DNA of 64,000 nucleotides from Apostichopus japonicus (Eukaryota > Echinodermata > Holothuroidea > Aspidochirotida > Stichopodidae): positions 31,102,611-31,166,610 of the forward strand of contig NC_092576.1 in NCBI RefSeq assembly GCF_037975245.1. Reading direction: 5' to 3'. The notes beneath the pieces were generated by a model that worked only from the letters and a program-made list of their open reading frames with translations, did no database searches and was not told the origin of the DNA. The translations under genes were made by a program, and so were the position numbers. Position 1 is the stretch's first letter. Every line of letters begins with the position of its first letter. This document shows positions 52,000-63,300 of this stretch, one piece after another.

Positions 52000-52457
52000 A
52001 ACGATAACTAATGACAATTCCCAGCGTTAGGCTGTCTTACAACTTACCTTCGTTCTGAAACTGACAGATATGGGAAGCCGATGACTGCTCTGATGTCTAA
52101 ATATCACATCACCTCATATGTACCCTCGTTACGCCATTCTATATAACTTGAAGGTGTCTACAAACTTCGTTGTCCGCATTATCACTGTTCCGCCCGGGTC
52201 CAGTGTTAGGCCTGAAAAATGGAAAAGGTCTATCTTAACCGCATGTTTTGACTGTGCCGAGAAATCCTTGGCCGGGAAACACTATGTGACGTCACAGAAA
52301 GAGAATTTTTCCTGTGACGTCACCGGAAAGTATTTCCGATGGGTTGTATGAATGGAAATTCCAATTCGCTTAATCCGCGAGGGAAGATCAACAGGTAGGT
52401 AAGGTATCTCTTTTAACTTTTTTTATTTTTTATTATTGATGATATCCCCGAAGGGAG

Positions 52458-52644
52458 TGGGCCGAATCCCGGAGGTAGTGCAAAACCGGGCCAACCCGTG
52501 ACCAGGACGGAGCAAGCTCCTATTCCATAGTCCATGTGCAAAAATCAGTTTAATATACAAGCGACTCGATGAGTCGCGTTTCAGATATTAAGCTGAAAAG
52601 AACAGATACTACACATGATCTTAGCCAAAAGGCCGAGAAGCGAT
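52458..52644 (-). ncRNA. U2: U2 snRNA gene, copy 33
   Basis: Intact, run 9. Confidence 0.97.
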
Positions 52645-53102
52645 AACGATAACTAATGACAATTCCCAGCGTTAGGCTGTCTTACAACTTACCTTCGTTC
52701 TGAAACTGACAGATATGGGAAGCCGATGACTGCTCTGATGTCTAAATATCACATCACCTCATATGTACCCTCGTTACGCCATTCTATATAACTTGAAGGT
52801 GTCTACAAACTTCGTTGTCCGCATTATCACTGTTCCGCCCGGGTCCAGTGTTAGGCCTGAAAAATGGAAAAGGTCTATCTTAACCGCATGTTTTGACTGT
52901 GCCGAGAAATCCTTGGCCGGGAAACACTATGTGACGTCACAGAAAGAGAATTTTTCCTGTGACGTCACCGGAAAGTATTTCCGATGGGTTGTATGAATGG
53001 AAATTCCAATTCGCTTAATCCGCGAGGGAAGATCAACAGGTAGGTAAGGTATCTCTTTTAACTTTTTTTATTTTTTATTATTGATGATATCCTCGAAGGG
53101 AG

Positions 53103-53289
53103 TGGGCCGAATCCCGGAGGTAGTGCAAAACCGGGCCAACCCGTGACCAGGACGGAGCAAGCTCCTATTCCATAGTCCATGTGCAAAAATCAGTTTAATA
53201 TACAAGCGACTCGATGAGTCGCGTTTCAGATATTAAGCTGAAAAGAACAGATACTACACATGATCTTAGCCAAAAGGCCGAGAAGCGAT
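53103..53289 (-). ncRNA. U2: U2 snRNA gene, copy 34
   Basis: Intact, run 9; the UUCG hairpin just past its 3' end has one base change (near 53093). Confidence 0.97.
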
Positions 53290-53747
53290 AACGATAACTA
53301 ATGACAATTCCCAGCGTTAGGCTGTCTTACAACTTACCTTCGTTCTGAAACTGACAGATATGGGAAGCCGATGACTGCTCTGATGTCTAAATATCACATC
53401 ACCTCATATGTACCCTCGTTACGCCATTCTATATAACTTGAAGGTGTCTACAAACTTCGTTGTCCGCATTATCACTGTTCCGCCCGGGTCCAGTGTTAGG
53501 CCTGAAAAATGGAAAAGGTCTATCTTAACCGCATGTTTTGACTGTGCCGAGAAATCCTTGGCCGGGAAACACTATGTGACGTCACAGAAAGAGAATTTTT
53601 CCTGTGACGTCACCGGAAAGTATTTCCGATGGGTTGTATGAATGGAAATTCCAATTCGCTTAATCCGCGAGGGAAGATCAACAGGTAGGTAAGGTATCTC
53701 TTTTAACTTTTTTTATTTTTTATTATTGATGATATCCCCGAAGGGAG

Positions 53748-53934
53748 TGGGCCGAATCCCGGAGGTAGTGCAAAACCGGGCCAACCCGTGACCAGGACGG
53801 AGCAAGCTCCTATTCCATAGTCCATGTGCAAAAATCAGTTTAATATACAAGCGACTCGATGAGTCGCGTTTCAGATATTAAGCTGAAAAGAACAGATACT
53901 ACACATGATCTTAGCCAAAAGGCCGAGAAGCGAT
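53748..53934 (-). ncRNA. U2: U2 snRNA gene, copy 35
   Basis: Intact, run 9. Confidence 0.97.
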
Positions 53935-54392
53935 AACGATAACTAATGACAATTCCCAGCGTTAGGCTGTCTTACAACTTACCTTCGTTCTGAAACTGAC
54001 AGATATGGGAAGCCGATGACTGCTCTGATGTCTAAATATCACATCACCTCATATGTACCCTCGTTACGCCATTCTATATAACTTGAAGGTGTCTACAAAC
54101 TTCGTTGTCCGCATTATCACTGTTCCGCCCGGGTCCAGTGTTAGGCCTGAAAAATGGAAAAGGTCTATCTTAACCGCATGTTTTGACTGTGCCGAGAAAT
54201 CCTTGGCCGGGAAACACTATGTGACGTCACAGAAAGAGAATTTTTCCTGTGACGTCACCGGAAAGTATTTCCGATGGGTTGTATGAATGGAAATTCCAAT
54301 TCGCTTAATCCGCGAGGGAAGATCAACAGGTAGGTAAGGTATCTCTTTTAACTTTTTTTATTTTTTATTATTGATGATATCCCCGAAGGGAG

Positions 54393-54579
54393 TGGGCCGA
54401 ATCCCGGAGGTAGTGCAAAACCGGGCCAACCCGTGACCAGGACGGAGCAAGCTCCTATTCCATAGTCCATGTGCAAAAATCAGTTTAATATACAAGCGAC
54501 TCGATGAGTCGCGTTTCAGATATTAAGCTGAAAAGAACAGATACTACACATGATCTTAGCCAAAAGGCCGAGAAGCGAT
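54393..54579 (-). ncRNA. U2: U2 snRNA gene, copy 36
   Basis: Intact, run 9. Confidence 0.97.
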
Positions 54580-55037
54580 AACGATAACTAATGACAATTC
54601 CCAGCGTTAGGCTGTCTTACAACTTACCTTCGTTCTGAAACTGACAGATATGGGAAGCCGATGACTGCTCTGATGTCTAAATATCACATCACCTCATATG
54701 TACCCTCGTTACGCCATTCTATATAACTTGAAGGTGTCTACAAACTTCGTTGTCCGCATTATCACTGTTCCGCCCGGGTCCAGTGTTAGGCCTGAAAAAT
54801 GGAAAAGGTCTATCTTAACCGCATGTTTTGACTGTGCCGAGAAATCCTTGGCCGGGAAACACTATGTGACGTCACAGAAAGAGAATTTTTCCTGTGACGT
54901 CACCGGAAAGTATTTCCGATGGGTTGTATGAATGGAAATTCCAATTCGCTTAATCCGCGAGGGAAGATCAACAGGTAGGTAAGGTATCTCTTTTAACTTT
55001 TTTTATTTTTTATTATTGATGATATCCCCGAAGGGAG

Positions 55038-55224
55038 TGGGCCGAATCCCGGAGGTAGTGCAAAACCGGGCCAACCCGTGACCAGGACGGAGCAAGCTCC
55101 TATTCCATAGTCCATGTGCAAAAATCAGTTTAATATACAAGCGACTCGATGAGTCGCGTTTCAGATATTAAGCTGAAAAGAACAGATACTACACATGATC
55201 TTAGCCAAAAGGCCGAGAAGCGAT
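55038..55224 (-). ncRNA. U2: U2 snRNA gene, copy 37
   Basis: Intact, run 9. Confidence 0.97.
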
Positions 55225-55682
55225 AACGATAACTAATGACAATTCCCAGCGTTAGGCTGTCTTACAACTTACCTTCGTTCTGAAACTGACAGATATGGGA
55301 AGCCGATGACTGCTCTGATGTCTAAATATCACATCACCTCATATGTACCCTCGTTACGCCATTCTATATAACTTGAAGGTGTCTACAAACTTCGTTGTCC
55401 GCATTATCACTGTTCCGCCCGGGTCCAGTGTTAGGCCTGAAAAATGGAAAAGGTCTATCTTAACCGCATGTTTTGACTGTGCCGAGAAATCCTTGGCCGG
55501 GAAACACTATGTGACGTCACAGAAAGAGAATTTTTCCTGTGACGTCACCGGAAAGTATTTCCGATGGGTTGTATGAATGGAAATTCCAATTCGCTTAATC
55601 CGCGAGGGAAGATCAACAGGTAGGTAAGGTATCTCTTTTAACTTTTTTTATTTTTTATTATTGATGATATCCCCGAAGGGAG

Positions 55683-55869
55683 TGGGCCGAATCCCGGAGG
55701 TAGTGCAAAACCGGGCCAACCCGTGACCAGGACGGAGCAAGCTCCTATTCCATAGTCCATGTGCAAAAATCAGTTTAATATACAAGCGACTCGATGAGTC
55801 GCGTTTCAGATATTAAGCTGAAAAGAACAGATACTACACATGATCTTAGCCAAAAGGCCGAGAAGCGAT
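55683..55869 (-). ncRNA. U2: U2 snRNA gene, copy 38
   Basis: Intact, run 9. Confidence 0.97.
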
Positions 55870-56327
55870 AACGATAACTAATGACAATTCCCAGCGTTAG
55901 GCTGTCTTACAACTTACCTTCGTTCTGAAACTGACAGATATGGGAAGCCGATGACTGCTCTGATGTCTAAATATCACATCACCTCATATGTACCCTCGTT
56001 ACGCCATTCTATATAACTTGAAGGTGTCTACAAACTTCGTTGTCCGCATTATCACTGTTCCGCCCGGGTCCAGTGTTAGGCCTGAAAAATGGAAAAGGTC
56101 TATCTTAACCGCATGTTTTGACTGTGCCGAGAAATCCTTGGCCGGGAAACACTATGTGACGTCACAGAAAGAGAATTTTTCCTGTGACGTCACCGGAAAG
56201 TATTTCCGATGGGTTGTATGAATGGAAATTCCAATTCGCTTAATCCGCGAGGGAAGATCAACAGGTAGGTAAGGTATCTCTTTTAACTTTTTTTATTTTT
56301 TATTATTGATGATATCCCCGAAGGGAG

Positions 56328-56514
56328 TGGGCCGAATCCCGGAGGTAGTGCAAAACCGGGCCAACCCGTGACCAGGACGGAGCAAGCTCCTATTCCATAG
56401 TCCATGTGCAAAAATCAGTTTAATATACAAGCGACTCGATGAGTCGCGTTTCAGATATTAAGCTGAAAAGAACAGATACTACACATGATCTTAGCCAAAA
56501 GGCCGAGAAGCGAT
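56328..56514 (-). ncRNA. U2: U2 snRNA gene, copy 39
   Basis: Intact, run 9. Confidence 0.97.
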
Positions 56515-56972
56515 AACGATAACTAATGACAATTCCCAGCGTTAGGCTGTCTTACAACTTACCTTCGTTCTGAAACTGACAGATATGGGAAGCCGATGAC
56601 TGCTCTGATGTCTAAATATCACATCACCTCATATGTACCCTCGTTACGCCATTCTATATAACTTGAAGGTGTCTACAAACTTCGTTGTCCGCATTATCAC
56701 TGTTCCGCCCGGGTCCAGTGTTAGGCCTGAAAAATGGAAAAGGTCTATCTTAACCGCATGTTTTGACTGTGCCGAGAAATCCTTGGCCGGGAAACACTAT
56801 GTGACGTCACAGAAAGAGAATTTTTCCTGTGACGTCACCGGAAAGTATTTCCGATGGGTTGTATGAATGGAAATTCCAATTCGCTTAATCCGCGAGGGAA
56901 GATCAACAGGTAGGTAAGGTATCTCTTTTAACTTTTTTTATTTTTTATTATTGATGATATCCCCGAAGGGAG

Positions 56973-57159
56973 TGGGCCGAATCCCGGAGGTAGTGCAAAA
57001 CCGGGCCAACCCGTGACCAGGACGGAGCAAGCTCCTATTCCATAGTCCATGTGCAAAAATCAGTTTAATATACAAGCGACTCGATGAGTCGCGTTTCAGA
57101 TATTAAGCTGAAAAGAACAGATACTACACATGATCTTAGCCAAAAGGCCGAGAAGCGAT
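56973..57159 (-). ncRNA. U2: U2 snRNA gene, copy 40
   Basis: Intact, run 9. Confidence 0.97.
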
Positions 57160-57617
57160 AACGATAACTAATGACAATTCCCAGCGTTAGGCTGTCTTAC
57201 AACTTACCTTCGTTCTGAAACTGACAGATATGGGAAGCCGATGACTGCTCTGATGTCTAAATATCACATCACCTCATATGTACCCTCGTTACGCCATTCT
57301 ATATAACTTGAAGGTGTCTACAAACTTCGTTGTCCGCATTATCACTGTTCCGCCCGGGTCCAGTGTTAGGCCTGAAAAATGGAAAAGGTCTATCTTAACC
57401 GCATGTTTTGACTGTGCCGAGAAATCCTTGGCCGGGAAACACTATGTGACGTCACAGAAAGAGAATTTTTCCTGTGACGTCACCGGAAAGTATTTCCGAT
57501 GGGTTGTATGAATGGAAATTCCAATTCGCTTAATCCGCGAGGGAAGATCAACAGGTAGGTAAGGTATCTCTTTTAACTTTTTTTATTTTTTATTATTGAT
57601 GATATCCCCGAAGGGAG

Positions 57618-57804
57618 TGGGCCGAATCCCGGAGGTAGTGCAAAACCGGGCCAACCCGTGACCAGGACGGAGCAAGCTCCTATTCCATAGTCCATGTGCA
57701 AAAATCAGTTTAATATACAAGCGACTCGATGAGTCGCGTTTCAGATATTAAGCTGAAAAGAACAGATACTACACATGATCTTAGCCAAAAGGCCGAGAAG
57801 CGAT
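57618..57804 (-). ncRNA. U2: U2 snRNA gene, copy 41
   Basis: Intact, run 9. Confidence 0.97.
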
Positions 57805-58262
57805 AACGATAACTAATGACAATTCCCAGCGTTAGGCTGTCTTACAACTTACCTTCGTTCTGAAACTGACAGATATGGGAAGCCGATGACTGCTCTGATG
57901 TCTAAATATCACATCACCTCATATGTACCCTCGTTACGCCATTCTATATAACTTGAAGGTGTCTACAAACTTCGTTGTCCGCATTATCACTGTTCCGCCC
58001 GGGTCCAGTGTTAGGCCTGAAAAATGGAAAAGGTCTATCTTAACCGCATGTTTTGACTGTGCCGAGAAATCCTTGGCCGGGAAACACTATGTGACGTCAC
58101 AGAAAGAGAATTTTTCCTGTGACGTCACCGGAAAGTATTTCCGATGGGTTGTATGAATGGAAATTCCAATTCGCTTAATCCGCGAGGGAAGATCAACAGG
58201 TAGGTAAGGTATCTCTTTTAACTTTTTTTATTTTTTATTATTGATGATATCCCCGAAGGGAG

Positions 58263-58449
58263 TGGGCCGAATCCCGGAGGTAGTGCAAAACCGGGCCAAC
58301 CCGTGACCAGGACGGAGCAAGCTCCTATTCCATAGTCCATGTGCAAAAATCAGTTTAATATACAAGCGACTCGATGAGTCGCGTTTCAGATATTAAGCTG
58401 AAAAGAACAGATACTACACATGATCTTAGCCAAAAGGCCGAGAAGCGAT
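58263..58449 (-). ncRNA. U2: U2 snRNA gene, copy 42
   Basis: Intact, run 9. Confidence 0.97.
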
Positions 58450-58907
58450 AACGATAACTAATGACAATTCCCAGCGTTAGGCTGTCTTACAACTTACCTT
58501 CGTTCTGAAACTGACAGATATGGGAAGCCGATGACTGCTCTGATGTCTAAATATCACATCACCTCATATGTACCCTCGTTACGCCATTCTATATAACTTG
58601 AAGGTGTCTACAAACTTCGTTGTCCGCATTATCACTGTTCCGCCCGGGTCCAGTGTTAGGCCTGAAAAATGGAAAAGGTCTATCTTAACCGCATGTTTTG
58701 ACTGTGCCGAGAAATCCTTGGCCGGGAAACACTATGTGACGTCACAGAAAGAGAATTTTTCCTGTGACGTCACCGGAAAGTATTTCCGATGGGTTGTATG
58801 AATGGAAATTCCAATTCGCTTAATCCGCGAGGGAAGATCAACAGGTAGGTAAGGTATCTCTTTTAACTTTTTTTATTTTTTATTATTGATGATATCCCCG
58901 AAGGGAG

Positions 58908-59094
58908 TGGGCCGAATCCCGGAGGTAGTGCAAAACCGGGCCAACCCGTGACCAGGACGGAGCAAGCTCCTATTCCATAGTCCATGTGCAAAAATCAGTT
59001 TAATATACAAGCGACTCGATGAGTCGCGTTTCAGATATTAAGCTGAAAAGAACAGATACTACACATGATCTTAGCCAAAAGGCCGAGAAGCGAT
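58908..59094 (-). ncRNA. U2: U2 snRNA gene, copy 43
   Basis: Intact, run 9. Confidence 0.97.
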
Positions 59095-59552
59095 AACGAT
59101 AACTAATGACAATTCCCAGCGTTAGGCTGTCTTACAACTTACCTTCGTTCTGAAACTGACAGATATGGGAAGCCGATGACTGCTCTGATGTCTAAATATC
59201 ACATCACCTCATATGTACCCTCGTTACGCCATTCTATATAACTTGAAGGTGTCTACAAACTTCGTTGTCCGCATTATCACTGTTCCGCCCGGGTCCAGTG
59301 TTAGGCCTGAAAAATGGAAAAGGTCTATCTTAACCGCATGTTTTGACTGTGCCGAGAAATCCTTGGCCGGGAAACACTATGTGACGTCACAGAAAGAGAA
59401 TTTTTCCTGTGACGTCACCGGAAAGTATTTCCGATGGGTTGTATGAATGGAAATTCCAATTCGCTTAATCCGCGAGGGAAGATCAACAGGTAGGTAAGGT
59501 ATCTCTTTTAACTTTTTTTATTTTTTATTATTGATGATATCCCCGAAGGGAG

Positions 59553-59739
59553 TGGGCCGAATCCCGGAGGTAGTGCAAAACCGGGCCAACCCGTGACCAG
59601 GACGGAGCAAGCTCCTATTCCATAGTCCATGTGCAAAAATCAGTTTAATATACAAGCGACTCGATGAGTCGCGTTTCAGATATTAAGCTGAAAAGAACAG
59701 ATACTACACATGATCTTAGCCAAAAGGCCGAGAAGCGAT
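59553..59739 (-). ncRNA. U2: U2 snRNA gene, copy 44
   Basis: Intact, last complete U2 gene in the window. Confidence 0.97.
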
Positions 59740-60197
59740 AACGATAACTAATGACAATTCCCAGCGTTAGGCTGTCTTACAACTTACCTTCGTTCTGAAA
59801 CTGACAGATATGGGAAGCCGATGACTGCTCTGATGTCTAAATATCACATCACCTCATATGTACCCTCGTTACGCCATTCTATATAACTTGAAGGTGTCTA
59901 CAAACTTCGTTGTCCGCATTATCACTGTTCCGCCCGGGTCCAGTGTTAGGCCTGAAAAATGGAAAAGGTCTATCTTAACCGCATGTTTTGACTGTGCCGA
60001 GAAATCCTTGGCCGGGAAACACTATGTGACGTCACAGAAAGAGAATTTTTCCTGTGACGTCACCGGAAAGTATTTCCGATGGGTTGTATGAATGGAAATT
60101 CCAATTCGCTTAATCCGCGAGGGAAGATCAACAGGTAGGTAAGGTATCTCTTTTAACTTTTTTTATTTTTTATTATTGATGATATCCCCGAAGGGAG

Positions 60198-60350
60198 TGG
60201 GCCGAATCCCGGAGGTAGTGCAAAACCGGGCCAACCCGTGACCAGGACGGAGCAAGCTCCTATTCCATAGTCCATGTGCAAAAATCAGTTTAATATACAA
60301 GCGACTCGATGAGTCGCGTTTCAGATATTAAGCTGAAAAGAACAGATACT
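60198..60350 (-). pseudogene. U2 snRNA 3' fragment (nt 35-187) interrupted by B3
   Basis: Split at nt 34/35; the 5' part lies beyond the right edge on the far side of B3. Confidence 0.95.
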
Positions 60351-63300
60351 TTTCTTTCAAGTTTATTCAATGTCAATGCAATTTACAAAGGTATATTTAT
60401 CACAAAATCATTTACGTATAACGCAAAGTCATTATAGAGTATTTATGTTAAAATTAAACGTCCGTCATGTAACAACAAGTGACAAGTGATACTGAATACA
60501 GAATATAACATATGATATATTGTATACCCCCACACTGACAATCCCAGAGGACTTAACTCAGACTACGGTAATGAAACTACTGGCTGGTTATTTACGACGC
60601 TCACGAAGGAACTGCCCTTGACCCAGACCTTGTTAAACTTCACCTCGGGGAGACGTATAAAATCTGCCCTCACTCTTTCGTTTACGTCGCTTTTGATCAT
60701 GTTGATGACGTCATCATCACTCAACCTACGATTTTCAAAGGTCAACAAACATCTACTCCTCCACATAAAATACTTTGTAACGGTAAATATGAACCAAGCC
60801 CTGTCGAAGGCTGCTGTGTCTCCGCTGGGGCTCGGTGTACCGTACAGAAATATTTCCTTCCTGAGCGTCGCATTGTTACCGAAAAGCAGCTGGAATGACC
60901 TAAAGGTCCAATGTAAAATACCGATTGTGCTAGAACATTCCCAGAAAACATGATCTATTGTTTCTTTCTTTCTACAATTAGTGTGCGGACAGAGCCCGTT
61001 TCCTATCCCCCACAGCTGTAACTTAGCCCGGGTAAAGAGAACCTTATGTACAAGCCGCCATGCAAACACAGTTAATTTGTTCTCTAATACGGGGTTGAAT
61101 GCCCTCTTCCAAATATCTTTCCACGGTCTGTCGGGATCATGGTTTTCTACGGACGGCCTAACTACTTCGTGGCGAAGGTGACGCACGATATCTTTCAGCT
61201 GTTTAACTTCATCCACAAAAGCACGGTTTCTGTGAAAGATTGCCTTAATGTGGTGACAAGCCGTGTTTAAAGTAACAGTCCCTGAATCTGAGTTGGGTTT
61301 CGAATTAGACCAGAGGATGGGAAAACAAGCCCGGAGAGGCTTAGCTATGAGGTACCTGACGAACATTAGGTGGGGCAAAGAGAAATCCCCTGACAATACG
61401 GGCAGAATAGGCTTTACTAGTAGGGCAGAAGCCTTCTCCCCTACACGGTCCAACCCTAACCCTCCCTCCGTTTTACTGAGGGTAACAACTTTTCTCGACA
61501 CCAATTCTGTTTTACCGGACCACAAGAATGTGAATGCAGCCCCTTGTATTTTACGGATTAATTGGTCCGACATGGGAAAAACTGGGGCGACAAAGAAAAA
61601 CAAGGGATAAATTACCACGTTTAAAACTAAGACTTTACCGATAAGAGACAATTGCCTGCTCTTCCACGCGTTTAAACAATTCTTTGCCGTTTCTAGTTTC
61701 TGTGACCAGTTGCTAGTCACTGCATTGACTGTGCCGAACACTACACCTGTTATTTTAATCTCCGTGTCCTTCCAGTCTATGTTGCCTGGTAGTTTCCTCC
61801 CTACAAAACCCCCCAGCTTTAAACCGGCTGTTTTGTTCATGTTAATGGTCGCACCGGTAGCTTTGTGAAAAAGTTCAAAAGCGTGAAAGAACTGACGAAT
61901 GTCACTTCCGTTGGTTCCGATACACGTGGTATCGTCCGCGTACTGTAACAATTTAACAACTTTCCCACCCGCCCCGGGAATGGTGAATCCCCGAATATTC
62001 TTAGAAAGGTTGATGAACCTGGCTAGCGGCTCAATGAATAACACATACAGCGAGGGTGACAAGGGACACCCTTGTCTTACACCCCTCTTGATCCTTACGT
62101 CATCGGAAAGATGACCGTTAATTAAAATACGGCTAGTAATGCCGTTGTACAAAATACGAATCCACTTCCGGAAGTTTTCTCCCAGCTTAAACTTCAACAA
62201 TATTCTGTGAAGGAAGTCCCAATTAACTTTATCAAAGGCTTTCTCTTGATCTATGGAGATAAGCGCACAGGGAGTCTGACTGTCTTTCACGTAGTCGATG
62301 ATGTCACGACAAAGCAATAAATTATGATGAATAGACCGGCCCGGCACAGAACATGTTTGGCTCTCACTCGCTAATAGCGGCATACAACGTGTCAATCTGT
62401 TTTGAATAATCTTTGACAAGATCTTATAATCAACACTCAGGAGACTTATTGGTCTACGGTTGGCCGGGTCGTGGGGGTCACCTTTCTTCGGCAGAAGAAC
62501 GATAATAGCCGTTTTCTGTGTCAGAGAGAGAGAGCCTTTACTGAAAATTTCGTGGAATACCGAGAGTAGATCTGTGCCGAGGAGGTCAAAGAACTGTGCG
62601 TAAAACTCGCACGGCAAACCATCAATCCCAGGTGTCTTATTGAATGCCATTAACGATAATGCTTGTTTAAGTTCAGAGAGTTCAATCGGTCTCTCCAGTG
62701 CGTCGATTGAATCATCGTCTAACACAGAACCAATACAATCTAATAGTTGATCTTGCACGCCGGTAGCGGCGTCAAATTCTACGTTGTAAAGTGATGAATA
62801 AAACTCGTGATAGGCTTTGATAATTTCTTTCTGATCACGGGTCACGTGGCCCTGTGTAGTACGGACAGAGCAAATCGACTTGCCTTCAGCGCGATGCCTT
62901 TCTTCTTTGAAGAAGAAAGACGAGGGGCTTTCCCCGGCTTCTAAATGTTTCACCCTAGAACGGATGAGAGCGCCCTGATGTTCGTTCTTTAAAAGAGATT
63001 CTAACTCAGTTTTGTCGGCGTTAATACAACTATTCTGCAGGGTTGAAATTCGGTCGCGCCTTTCGTTAGCCAGGCGAACCCCGTGCTTGATGATAAGTCG
63101 CTTTGCTCTGTCTTTGAAATCCTCCCACCAATCAATAATAGAATCATACCCCGGTTTAAGGGTAGACCAAAGATGAAAATATTGAACGAAATCAGATTTG
63201 AATTCAGAATCGTTCAGAACAGAAACATTACATTTCCATACACCTTTACCCTTACGTTGGGCATTAACAATATCAAAACGAATAGAGACCAAGTTATGGT

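Larger units (their letters stand above)
48725..60350 (-). repeat. Tandem U2 array, run 9 (18 units)
   Basis: Eighteen units between B2 and B3, the longest run without an insertion. The only variant I noticed is C-to-T near 53093 in the UUCG hairpin 3' of one U2 gene (cctcgaaggg instead of ccccgaaggg). Confidence 0.97.
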